DNA of 64,000 nt from CAZTTG01 sp964615935 (GTDB taxonomy: Bacteria > Planctomycetota > UBA1135 > GCA-002686595). This document shows, piece after piece, positions 27,215-37,195 of the stretch. Each line of letters starts with the position of its first letter. The stretch's first letter is position 1. The DNA lies in the NCBI GenBank assembly GCA_964615935.1, contig CAZTTG010000003.1, forward strand, positions 1 through 64,000, read 5' to 3'. Both the position numbers and the translations under genes were made by a program. Under the pieces are notes generated by a model. The model was not told the DNA's origin. It worked only from the letters and a program-made list of their open reading frames with translations, and searched no databases.

Positions 27215-27741
27215 CGGGGTTCCTCCTCGAGCGGCTCGCTCCGCAGGCGCTCGCGCCCGCGGTGCAGGCGGGACTTGACCGTGCCCTCGGAGAGGCCCAG
27301 CTCTCGTGCGATCTCCCGGACGGGGACGCCGTCGCGGTGGAAGCGCAGCAGGACCTCGCGCTCGTGCTCGGGCAGACGTCGCATCAGCCGGGCGACCTGC
27401 TCCCGCAGGTCGATCCCCGGCTCGCGGGCCGGAGCGGGGGCGCTGGTCGGGTCGATCAGCATCTCCGGCTCGCGCTGCCGCTGCCGGCGCCAGTCGATGA
27501 GGCGGCGCACCGCGGACCGCCGCAGCCAGGGACCGAGCGCCCGCTCGGGGTCGAAGGAGCGTGCGTAGCGCAGGGCGCGGGTGACGACCTCCTGGACCAG
27601 GTCCTCCGCGTCCACGCCTCCGCCCGCACCCCGCGCCAGCCGGGCGACAAAGGCCCGCAGGGCGGGCAACTCCGCGGGCAGGCGGCCGCGCAGGGTCTCC
27701 TCTCGATCGATCTCCGCCTCCAAGGCCAGTCCGGGGTCCAC
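27211..27741 (-). CDS. ECF RNA polymerase sigma factor
   Basis: Sigma-70 family factor of 176 residues with region 2 (VDAEDLVQEVVTRALRYARS, ERALGPWLRRSAVRRLIDW) and region 4 (LPEHEREVLLRFHRDGVPVR, ELGLSEGTVKSRLHRGRERL) joined by a short linker, as in ECF factors. The start is GTG. It leads a coupled three-gene operon with a putative membrane anti-sigma factor and a secretin-domain secreted protein, which suggests it responds to an envelope signal and may control its own operon. Confidence 0.88.
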   Translation of the reverse strand: MDPGLALEAEIDREETLRGRLPAELPALRAFVARLARGAGGGVDAEDLVQEVVTRALRYARSFDPERALGPWLRRSAVRRLIDWRRQRQREPEMLIDPTSAPAPAREPGIDLREQVARLMRRLPEHEREVLLRFHRDGVPVREIARELGLSEGTVKSRLHRGRERLRSEPLEEEPR

Positions 27742-27808
27742 GCGTATCTGTACCGGCGCTGGCCCCGGGAGGTTGCAGGAAGATCGATATCCGTCAGGTT
27801 CCCCGCGC

Positions 27809-28879
27809 TCAGACCTCGGCAGCCACCTCTCGCAGCCCGCTGACGACCATGTCCCCCACCTCGCTGGTGGGGTGGATGCCGGTGCCCACGCCCTTGAGGC
27901 GCTTGCTGCGCAGGAGGTCCATGATCACCCTCTCGATGGCCTGGCTGGCCATCCTCTGGCCCAGGTATTCCAGCATCATGCTCACCGCCATGATGGCCGC
28001 CACCGGGGAGGCGATGTTCTTGCCGGCGTGCTTGGGCGCCGAGCCGTGGATGGGCTCGAAGAGGCTCACCTGGCCCGGATGGATGTTGCCCGAGGCGGCC
28101 ATGCCCATGCCACCCTGCAGCATGGCCCCCAGGTCGGTGATGATGTCCCCGAACAGGTTGGGGGTCACCGCCACGTCGAACCACTCGGGGTTCTTGATCA
28201 TCCACATGCAGGCCGCGTCCACGTAGGCGTGGTCGGTCTTGATCTGCGGGTAGTCCCGGGCCACCTCCTCGAAGGTGCGCGTCCAGATGTCCTGGGCGCG
28301 CACGGCGTTGGCCTTGTCGATCAGGGTCACCTGCTTGGCCTTGTCGCGCGCGGCCGCCAGCTCGAAGGCGTAGCGAACGGCGCGCTCGACGCCCTCGCGG
28401 GTGTAGACCATGGTCTGCGTGGCCACCTCCAGGGGCTGGCCCTTGTGGGCGAAGCCGTGCATGCCCGCGTAGGCGCCCTCGGTGTTCTCGCGCACGATGA
28501 CCATGTCGATGTCATCGACGGTCTTGCCCTTGATCGGGCACAGGGACTCGTCGTAGAGCTTGATGGGTCGGAGGTTGATGTACAGATCGAGCTCGAAGCG
28601 GCACTTGGCGATGATCCCGAACTCGATCAGGCCCACCGGGACGCGGGGATCGCCGATGGCGCCCAGGAAGATCGCGTCCTGCTGTTTGACCTCCTCGAAG
28701 GCGTCGTCGGGGAAGATCTCCTGGGTGGCCAGGTAGTGCTCGGTCGAGAAGGGGTACACGGTCTTGCGGACGTCGAACCCATAGATCTCGCAGGCCGCGT
28801 CGAGCACCCGCATGGCCTCGTGCGTGACCTCCGGACCGATTCCATCCCCTCCGATGACTGCGATGTCGTAGGTGCTCAT
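27809..28879 (-). CDS. leuB: 3-isopropylmalate dehydrogenase (isocitrate/IPM dehydrogenase family)
   Basis: NAD-dependent beta-decarboxylating dehydrogenase of 356 residues, most likely the third step of leucine synthesis. Seen: GGDGIGPEVTHEAMRVLDAA, RFELDLYINLRPIKLY (the actinobacterial-type LeuB substrate loop), VRENTEGAYAGMHGFAHKG, and the metal site NLFGDIITDLGAMLQGG. Isocitrate dehydrogenase is the main alternative; the adjacent dehydratase gene 50 bases upstream favours IPM. The start follows directly on that gene in the same orientation. Confidence 0.82.
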   Translation of the reverse strand: MSTYDIAVIGGDGIGPEVTHEAMRVLDAACEIYGFDVRKTVYPFSTEHYLATQEIFPDDAFEEVKQQDAIFLGAIGDPRVPVGLIEFGIIAKCRFELDLYINLRPIKLYDESLCPIKGKTVDDIDMVIVRENTEGAYAGMHGFAHKGQPLEVATQTMVYTREGVERAVRYAFELAAARDKAKQVTLIDKANAVRAQDIWTRTFEEVARDYPQIKTDHAYVDAACMWMIKNPEWFDVAVTPNLFGDIITDLGAMLQGGMGMAASGNIHPGQVSLFEPIHGSAPKHAGKNIASPVAAIMAVSMMLEYLGQRMASQAIERVIMDLLRSKRLKGVGTGIHPTSEVGDMVVSGLREVAAEV

Positions 28880-28929
28880 GTCTGTACCCGATCCCCTTGC
28901 CTGGAGCCGATGCGCGCGAAGGCGCTGAC

Positions 28930-30939
<2,010 letters not shown>

Positions 30940-31016
30940 GACGATGCTCGGGGTGTTCTTCAGCTCTCCGCGCCGGGGTGGACCCGCGAGGTCGGGGGGG
31001 GAGCCGACCGATCCGG

Positions 31017-31934
31017 TCAGGGGCCTGGTGAGACCACCACGATGGTCTGCTGGATGAACTGCGGCATGCTGGGCTGGGTACCCCTGCCGCCGCGGATGGG
31101 CGTCCCCTGCGTGTTGCAGATCAGGTCCAGGGCCTCGAAGCCGGTGAGGAGCCGGCCGAAGGCGCTGTACTGGCGATCGAGGTGGCGCGAGTCCCGGTGC
31201 ACCACGAAGAACTGGCAGGAGCCCGAGTCGGGCTCCGGGCCCCGCGCCATGCTGAGCACCCCCCGCTCGTGCTTGCGCTCGTTGAACTCCGCCTTCAGCT
31301 TCCGGGGCCCGTTGCCGGTCCCCCACTGCGCCGGGTGCTTGTCCCGCGTGTTGGGATCGCCGCCCTGGATCATGAAGCCGGGGACGACCCGGTGGAACTG
31401 GGTCCCCTCGTAGAAGCCCGTGTGGCACAGATCCAGGAAGTTGCGCACGTGCATGGGCGCCACGTCGGGCCACAGGGCGAAGACCAGGTCGCCGCGCACG
31501 GTCCGCAGGATGACGTGGTACTGGGGAAGCTCCTCGGCCGGCACCTGCATGAAGTCGAGCCCCTCGGGAGCCGTCTGCCACACGCGCACCGGGTGTGGGG
31601 CGGCCGAGCCGTCCCGGGGGTCCCGGGTGTGGGTGAGCTCGAAGTCCCGGCCGACCTCGAGGTACGGTCCCAGGTCCACCTCGACCGAGATCTTCGCTCC
31701 CTTGGGGAGCTGGATCGTCCCGCGCCCCTTGTCCCTCTCCGCCAGCCTCTTTCCATCGGCCAGGAAGGCCCCCGGGTAGAGCAGCCAGCCGTCCAGCTCG
31801 GTGTCTTCCTCGGGCGCGCTGATCTCTAGCTGCACCACGAAGGGGCTGCCCTCGAAGTAGTTGTCGGGGGCCCGCCAGCTCACCTGGGGTTCGGCGACCA
31901 GGGGCAGCGCAATCAGTGTAGCCAAGCAGATCAT
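31017..31934 (-). CDS. Secreted cyclophilin-type peptidyl-prolyl isomerase
   Basis: Exported isomerase of 305 residues. A signal (MICLATLIALPLVAEPQ) is followed by an unassigned beta-rich domain (about 20-135) and a cyclophilin domain (about 145-300) with GDLVFALWPDVAPMHVRNFL, YEGTQFHRVVPGFMIQGGDP and SGSCQFFVVHRDSRHLDRQY. The Arg and Gln of the active site (FHR, QGG) and the QFF block are kept. AAGGAG lies upstream of the ATG. It lies 77 bases before the leuDC fusion on the same strand and could share its transcript. Confidence 0.88.
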   Translation of the reverse strand: MICLATLIALPLVAEPQVSWRAPDNYFEGSPFVVQLEISAPEEDTELDGWLLYPGAFLADGKRLAERDKGRGTIQLPKGAKISVEVDLGPYLEVGRDFELTHTRDPRDGSAAPHPVRVWQTAPEGLDFMQVPAEELPQYHVILRTVRGDLVFALWPDVAPMHVRNFLDLCHTGFYEGTQFHRVVPGFMIQGGDPNTRDKHPAQWGTGNGPRKLKAEFNERKHERGVLSMARGPEPDSGSCQFFVVHRDSRHLDRQYSAFGRLLTGFEALDLICNTQGTPIRGGRGTQPSMPQFIQQTIVVVSPGP

Positions 31935-32304
31935 GCCAACTCGTCTCCTTCCCGCCGGCGGCGGTCCTGGGCAGTGGCGTCTCCGGGGTCGCCCACCGGG
32001 AATTCGGGGCAAAGAGGATAATTTGGCCGCCCTTCCGCTGCAAGGCGGGCGGGTCTTTGCGGGCCGATTCCGGCTCCTGGGCCTCCCCGACGCGCCCGAG
32101 CCCTATGATCCCCGCCGACGGCGTGCATAATGCGGGGCAGCGCCCGACCCTCCCCGCTGGCCGCACCCGCTCGATGGCGGGCCGGCGGTGCGGTACCGAG
32201 GGGACTTGGCCGGGGTCTCGCCGCGGCGCGCGCATCCCCTCCATACCGCTCCATACCGCGAGGATCGACCGCTCCACCACGTCCTGCCTCCACATCTCGA
32301 ACAC
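31935..32304. other. Divergent intergenic region, cyclophilin/LON-domain genes
   Basis: The 370 bases between divergent genes contain AT-rich patches at about 32014-32024 (GGATAATTTGG) and 32126-32132 (GCATAAT) that could be -10 elements, and a short direct repeat (CCATACCGC twice near 32245). No convincing -35 boxes and no supported reading frame. Confidence 0.3.
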
Positions 32305-32934
32305 GTGACCCAGATCCCCGAAACCTGGCCGCCGAGCCCCCCGCGGGTCGTCCCCCTGTTCCCCCTTCCAGGCGTGTGCCTGTTCCCGGGGATGCTGGTC
32401 CCCCTGCATATATCGGAGACCCGCTACGAGCAGATGATCGAGGACTCCCTCGACGGCCCCGGACGCATCGCGCTGGGTACGGTGGTCGAAGGCCACGAGA
32501 GCGAGTTGGAGGGCTCCCCCCCCTTCCACACCGTGGCCGGCCTGGGAGAGATCGCACGCCACGAGCGGAGCGACGACGGTCACTTCGGTGTGTGGCTCTA
32601 CGGGCTGGAGCGCGTGCACGTGAACGAGGTGCCCTCCGAGCGCCTCTACCGTCAGGTGGAGGTGGTCTCGGCGATCGAGATCCAGCCCGACCCCGAGACC
32701 GAGCGCGAGCTGCGATCCCGGCTGGAGGATGCCCTGCGGGTGCGTCACCCCGAGCTGCAGGCGATCCCCACCGACGCGCCCGTGGGCCACCTGACGGACC
32801 TCCTCCTGAGCCTGCTCGATCTCCCCCACTCGCTCAACCGGGAGCTGTTCGCCACCCTCGAGATCGACCGCCGCGCGCAGGCGGCCCTGGCCCGGCACGA
32901 GTCCCGCCCGCCGGAGCCGTCCGAGGACGAGTGA
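32305..32934 (+). CDS. LON N-terminal (substrate-binding) domain protein
   Basis: Stand-alone LON domain of 209 residues, without ATPase or protease parts. The opening VVPLFPLPGVCLFPGMLVPL and HISETRYEQMIEDSL are diagnostic, followed by the beta-barrel (RIALGTVVEGHESE, TVAGLGEIARHERSDDG) and a helical tail (LTDLLLSLLDLPHSLNREL). Similar single-domain proteins are of uncertain function, probably protein-binding. The GTG start is inferred from the beginning of homology; no good ribosome site is visible, so the N terminus may be off. Confidence 0.82.
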   Translation: MTQIPETWPPSPPRVVPLFPLPGVCLFPGMLVPLHISETRYEQMIEDSLDGPGRIALGTVVEGHESELEGSPPFHTVAGLGEIARHERSDDGHFGVWLYGLERVHVNEVPSERLYRQVEVVSAIEIQPDPETERELRSRLEDALRVRHPELQAIPTDAPVGHLTDLLLSLLDLPHSLNRELFATLEIDRRAQAALARHESRPPEPSEDE

Positions 32935-32944
32935 GCCGGGGCTC

Positions 32945-33715
32945 CTACCCCCCGAAGCTCGCGATCACCGGCGCGTGATCGCTGGGCTTCTGGCCGTCGC
33001 GGGCCTCCAGGTCGATCTCGACCCCGGTGCAGGCCTCCAGGGCCGGCTCCGAGCACAGGAAGTGGTCGATCCGCAGGCCGTGGCCGCGCTGCCAGCCGCG
33101 GGTTCGGAAGTCCCACCAGGTGTAGCGGCCGGGCTCGGGGTCGAAGTGGCGGAGGGCGTCGTGGAGGCCCGGCTCCATGAGGGCCTTCAGGGCCTCGCGC
33201 TCGGGCGTCGAGCACAGGATCCTCTCGCGCCAGGCCTCCGGATCCCAGACGTCCCGGTCGTCGAAGGTGACGTTGAAGTCCCCGCACAGGACGACCTTCT
33301 CGCGCATGTCGTAGCGCTCGGCCACGAAGTCGCGCAGGCGGGCCATCCAGTCGAGCTTGAAGGCGTACTTCTCGCTGCCCACCTCCTGGCCGTTGACCAC
33401 GTAGAGGTCGAGCAGCAGGAAGTCCTCCACCTGGGCCCCGATGACGCGCCTCTGGGCGTCCTCTCCCTCCCCCGGGAGGCCCCGGACCACGTCCTCCAGG
33501 GGGCGCCGCGAGAGGATCGCCACCCCGTTGTAGGTGCGCTGGCCGAAGGTCGCGAGCTGGTAGCCCAGCTCCTCGAAGGGCTCGCGGGGGAACTGCTCGT
33601 CGAGGCACTTGGTCTCCTGCAGGCAGACCACGTCGGGTCCACGATCCTCGAGCCAGGGCAGCAGGCGGGGCAGCCGCGCGCGCACGGAGTTCACGTTCCA
33701 GGTGGCGATCTTCAC
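32945..33715 (-). CDS. xthA: Exodeoxyribonuclease III
   Basis: Mg-dependent AP endonuclease/3'-5' exonuclease in base-excision repair, 256 residues. Motifs in order: KIATWNVNSVRARLPRLLPW, DVVCLQETKC (metal Glu), YNGVAILSRRPLEDV, VVLCGDFNVTFDDRDVWDP (catalytic Asp/Asn), YTWWDFRTRGWQRGHGLRID and the terminal KPSDHAPVIA (Asp-His pair). Complete and of normal length. Convergent with the LON-domain gene (10-base gap) and divergent from the DEAD-box helicase. Confidence 0.96.
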   Translation of the reverse strand: MKIATWNVNSVRARLPRLLPWLEDRGPDVVCLQETKCLDEQFPREPFEELGYQLATFGQRTYNGVAILSRRPLEDVVRGLPGEGEDAQRRVIGAQVEDFLLLDLYVVNGQEVGSEKYAFKLDWMARLRDFVAERYDMREKVVLCGDFNVTFDDRDVWDPEAWRERILCSTPEREALKALMEPGLHDALRHFDPEPGRYTWWDFRTRGWQRGHGLRIDHFLCSEPALEACTGVEIDLEARDGQKPSDHAPVIASFGG

Positions 33716-33915
33716 GGCGCCATCCTACCCCCGGGCCGGATCGGCCTCCCGCCCCGGGGCCGAGCGGAATCCCCCCCGGCCCCCTCGATCCCCCCCCCCG
33801 CGCCGGAACCCGCGCGCCGGCCGATCGGTCGGAATGAGCGGGCTGGCGATTGGAATCGCCCCGGCCGCCCCTATCCTCTTGCCTTGACCTTTCACCGAAT
33901 CCCCCATTGGAAGTC

Positions 33916-35676
33916 GTGAAACGAGCCCGACACCAGTCCGGCCGACCCCCCGGGCACCACCGGCGCGGGGGGGGACGCCCCGCCCGCCGCCGCGGTCCCA
34001 AGGCGGAGCCCCTGCGCCCCAGCGCGGATCCGCCCGACATCCGCTCGTTCCGCGAGTGGGAGCTGGGGGAGGAGACCCTGGAGGCCATCGCGGACATGGG
34101 CATCGAGGTGCCCACGCCCATCCAGCGCCTGACCATCCAGGCGGTCCTGGACGGCCGCGACGTGATCGCCCAGGCCGAGACCGGCACCGGCAAGACCCTG
34201 GCCTTCGGGGCGCCCATGATCGCGCGCATCGACGCCGCGCGCTCGAGCGTCCTGGCCCTGGTCCTGGCCCCCACCCGCGAGCTGGCTCAGCAGGTGGCCA
34301 AGGTCCTCGAGCGCCTGGGCGCGGCCCGGGGCATCACGGTGGCCCTGGTGGTCGGCGGGGAGCCGGCCTACGGCCAGATCGATGCCCTCAAGGCCGGGGC
34401 CCAGGTGGTGGTGGGCACGCCCGGTCGGGTGCTCGACCTCCAGGGGCAGGGCTTCCTGCGCTTTCCCTGGGCCGAGTTCGCCGTGCTCGACGAGGCCGAC
34501 GAGATGCTCGAGATCGGCTTCCTCGACGACGTGCGCAAGATCCTCAGCTTCCTGCCGGACGAGCGCCAGACCATGCTGTTCTCGGCCACCTTCCCGGAGG
34601 ACCTCCTGACGCTGGCGCGCGAGGGGACCCGGGACCCGGTCGAGATCGCCACCGCGCGCGGCGTGGCCACCGTCGACAACATCGCCCAGAGCTACCTCGA
34701 GGTGGGAGAGGCGGAGCGCGACCGGGCGCTGGTGCGGCTGATCGAGCAGAGCGGGCCCAAGGACGTCTTCCTCATCTTCTGCGACCGCCGCACCGAGGTT
34801 GATTCACTCATCCGGCGCCTGTTGCGACTGCCCTTCCCGATCAAGTCCCTGCACGGGGGCTACGACCAGCCCTCCCGCTTCCGCGTCATGTCGGCCTTCC
34901 GCACCGGAGAGGTCAAGGCCCTGGTGGCCACCGACGTGGCCTCCCGCGGGCTGGACGTCGTGCTGGTGACCCACGTGGTCAACTACTCTGTGCCCAACGA
35001 CGTGCTGGCCTACACCCACCGGATCGGGCGCACGGGACGGGCCGGGCGGCAGGGGCATGCGATCACCCTGGTGACGCCGCGCCTGGCCTGGCGCTGGCGT
35101 CAGATCGTGCGCGACGCGAACTGGGAGATCGTGGAGCGCCCCGCGCCCGAGCGCACCCCCTCCTCGCGAGGACCGCGCCGGGGGCGGGAAGAGGGACGCC
35201 GGGGGCGCGCCACCGAGGACGGGCCGCGCCCCGAGCGGGGCGGCCGGCGCCGGGCGTCGACCCGCGAGCGCCCGTCCAGGGAGCGAGGGGCTCGCGGCGA
35301 GCGGGAGGCCCCCGAGGAGAGCCGCGGCCCGCGCCCGGCCCGGAGCCGCTCCCGGAGAGGGCCGTCGACCCAGGAGCCCCCGACCCGGGAGCGAGAGGGC
35401 CGTGGCGAGCGGAAGGATTCGGACGAGATCCGCGCCCCGCGGCCGGTCGAGGGCCGCTCGCGGCGAGGGCAGTCGACCCGCGAGCGCCTGGCCGCCGAGA
35501 GGGCCCGCTCCGAGGGCAAGGTGGCCGCGGAGGGCCCCCCGAAGGAGCCCGAGAGGGCTCGGGCGGACCGCGAGCGCCGGCCCCGGAGGGGCAGAAAGGC
35601 GGACGGCGACGGATTGAGGGCCGAGCCCGGGGATCCTATCCCTCCCCCTGCCGGTTCCTTCGGAGCCGGACTGTGA
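33916..35676 (+). CDS. DEAD-box RNA helicase with Arg-rich repeat tail
   Basis: ATP-dependent RNA helicase of about 586 residues. The core has every motif: Q motif with PTPIQRLTIQ, AQAETGTGKT (I), APTRELA (Ia), VGTPGRVLDL (Ib), VLDEADEML (II), LFSATF (III), ATDVASRGLD (V) and HRIGRTGRAG (VI). A C-terminal tail of about 160 residues is almost pure Arg/Glu/Gly/Ser/Pro, with a 36-residue tandem repeat, and probably binds RNA. The GTG start is tentative; a TTG three codons earlier is possible. Function in ribosome assembly or mRNA decay is inferred from the family. Confidence 0.92.
   Translation: MKRARHQSGRPPGHHRRGGGRPARRRGPKAEPLRPSADPPDIRSFREWELGEETLEAIADMGIEVPTPIQRLTIQAVLDGRDVIAQAETGTGKTLAFGAPMIARIDAARSSVLALVLAPTRELAQQVAKVLERLGAARGITVALVVGGEPAYGQIDALKAGAQVVVGTPGRVLDLQGQGFLRFPWAEFAVLDEADEMLEIGFLDDVRKILSFLPDERQTMLFSATFPEDLLTLAREGTRDPVEIATARGVATVDNIAQSYLEVGEAERDRALVRLIEQSGPKDVFLIFCDRRTEVDSLIRRLLRLPFPIKSLHGGYDQPSRFRVMSAFRTGEVKALVATDVASRGLDVVLVTHVVNYSVPNDVLAYTHRIGRTGRAGRQGHAITLVTPRLAWRWRQIVRDANWEIVERPAPERTPSSRGPRRGREEGRRGRATEDGPRPERGGRRRASTRERPSRERGARGEREAPEESRGPRPARSRSRRGPSTQEPPTREREGRGERKDSDEIRAPRPVEGRSRRGQSTRERLAAERARSEGKVAAEGPPKEPERARADRERRPRRGRKADGDGLRAEPGDPIPPPAGSFGAGL
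35248..35535 (+). repeat. 108-bp tandem repeat in the helicase tail
   Basis: About 2.6 units with an exact 108-base (36-codon) period: serines in the block R-R-x(1-2)-S-T-x-E recur at 35257, 35365 and 35473. Each unit reads RR..ST.E....RER..RGER..PEE..GPRP..SRS with substitutions. In-frame units mean copy changes only lengthen the tail. Confidence 0.7.
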
Positions 35677-35689
35677 GGGGACCCGACGC

Positions 35690-36106
35690 ATGCAAGCCAC
35701 CGAAGCCCTGGGCGGTGACGAATCCCGGAGCGAAGCCCCCTGCGATCGCGCCTTCCGTATCACCTTCCTCCCCTCGGGGAAGGTGATCGAGGTCGATCCC
35801 TCCGAGCTCCCCTTCGGCAACGACGGCCGGCCGGGCTCGGTCCTCGACATCGCCTGCGAGAACGGCATCGAGATCGACCACGCCTGCGGCGGGGTGTGCG
35901 CCTGCTCGACCTGCCACGTGATCGTACGCGAGGGCCAGGAGGCCTGCGAGGAGGCCGAGGAGGAGGAGTACGACCGGCTGGACGAGGCGCCGGGGCAGGA
36001 GGCGGACTCGCGGCTGGCCTGCCAGTGCGTGCCCGATGGCACGCGCGACCTGGTGGTCGAGATCCCCGAGTGGAACCGCAACCTGGTCCGGGAGGCGCCT
36101 CACTGA
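35690..36106 (+). CDS. fdx: [2Fe-2S] ferredoxin, adrenodoxin/Isc type
   Basis: Electron carrier of 138 residues. Cluster ligands are in HACGGVCACSTCHV (C-x5-C-x2-C) and the fourth Cys near SRLACQC, the vertebrate-type/Isc ferredoxin spacing. An acidic EACEEAEEEEYDRLDEAPGQ helix between them is the usual partner-docking surface. The first 20 residues are an extra, poorly conserved N-terminal stretch. It lies 13 bases after the helicase gene and 29 bases before ispH, an arrangement suggesting it could donate electrons to IspH. Confidence 0.9.
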   Translation: MQATEALGGDESRSEAPCDRAFRITFLPSGKVIEVDPSELPFGNDGRPGSVLDIACENGIEIDHACGGVCACSTCHVIVREGQEACEEAEEEEYDRLDEAPGQEADSRLACQCVPDGTRDLVVEIPEWNRNLVREAPH

Positions 36107-36135
36107 GCCGCCGCGGAGGTCGGCCGGATTCGGGC

Positions 36136-37080
36136 ATGGAGATCCTGCTCGCGCAGCCCCGCGGTTTCTGCGCCGGTGTCGATCGCGCCATCGAGGTGGT
36201 GAAGAGGGCGCTGGAGCTCTTCGGCTCCCCGGTCTTCGTGCTCCACGAGATCGTCCACAACCGCCGGGTGCTGGACGAGCTCTCCAGTCGGGGGGTAAAG
36301 TTCGTCCGGACCCTGGAGGAGATCCCCCCCGGCTCGGTGACCATCTTCAGCGCCCACGGCGTCTCCGACGAGGTGGCGCGGGCCGCCCGCCGCCGGAGGC
36401 TGCGCGTGATCGACGCCACCTGCCCGCTGGTGACCAAGGTGCACACGCAGGCGCGGAAGTACAGCGACGAGGGCCGGGAGCTGATCCTGGTGGGCCACGA
36501 CGGCCACCCCGAGGTCGAGGGAACCCGGGGCCGGATCGAGCGCTCCGTGCACGTGCTGTGCACCGCCGAGGAGGTCCGGGCCCTCGAGGTCGTGTCCCCC
36601 GAGCACCTGGCCTACGTGACCCAGACCACCCTCTCGGTCGACGATACCCGTGAGATCGTCGACGAGCTGATGGACCGCTTCCCGGAGCTCGCCGGCCCCG
36701 ACCTCAAGGACATCTGCTACGCCACCCAGAACCGCCAGAACGCGGTCAAGCGGATGATCGACCGCATCGACCTCCTGCTGGTGGTGGGCTCTCCCAACAG
36801 CTCCAACTCCAACCGGCTGTGCGAGCTGGGCCGCCGCTCGGGCCTGCCCGCCCACCTGGTGGACGACCCCGCCGACCTGGACCCCGACTGGTTCGGGGGG
36901 GACTGCCGCATCGGCCTCACCGCCGGGGCCTCGGCTCCCGAGTCCCTGGTGCAGGAGGTGGTCGGGCGCCTGCGGCAGCTCGGCGTGGAGAGCGTGGTCG
37001 AGATGCAGGGCGAGCCCGAGACCACGACCTTCAAGCTCCCCGAGGAGGTGAGGCCGGGGGGCAGCCCGGGGCCTCGATAG
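36136..37080 (+). CDS. ispH: 4-hydroxy-3-methylbut-2-enyl diphosphate reductase
   Basis: [4Fe-4S] enzyme of 314 residues making IPP and DMAPP, last step of the MEP isoprenoid pathway. Three cluster Cys are in place: PRGFCAGVDRAIEVV, IDATCPLVTKVH and DICYATQNRQNAVK. The catalytic Glu (TQTTLSVDDT region), His motifs VLHEIVHN and GHDGHPEVEGT, and the VVGSPNSSNSNRL substrate loop are all present. Complete. Its presence shows the organism uses the MEP route, which matters for the HMG-CoA synthase at 56884. Confidence 0.97.
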   Translation: MEILLAQPRGFCAGVDRAIEVVKRALELFGSPVFVLHEIVHNRRVLDELSSRGVKFVRTLEEIPPGSVTIFSAHGVSDEVARAARRRRLRVIDATCPLVTKVHTQARKYSDEGRELILVGHDGHPEVEGTRGRIERSVHVLCTAEEVRALEVVSPEHLAYVTQTTLSVDDTREIVDELMDRFPELAGPDLKDICYATQNRQNAVKRMIDRIDLLLVVGSPNSSNSNRLCELGRRSGLPAHLVDDPADLDPDWFGGDCRIGLTAGASAPESLVQEVVGRLRQLGVESVVEMQGEPETTTFKLPEEVRPGGSPGPR

Positions 37081-37195
37081 CCGGGCTCGTCGCGGGCCGG
37101 ACCGCGACCGCCGGCCATTGTACGCATTGTGTAAGCCGGCTAGCAGAAGGAGGGCCCGTGCCGTCCTTCGGGTGGCAGACGATTGGAGACCGACC

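Noticed and set aside
30940..32898. N-terminal extension of the dehydratase fusion by some 650 codons
   Set aside because: The extension is out-of-frame shadow of the cyclophilin and LON-domain genes; homology begins at the GTG at 30939.
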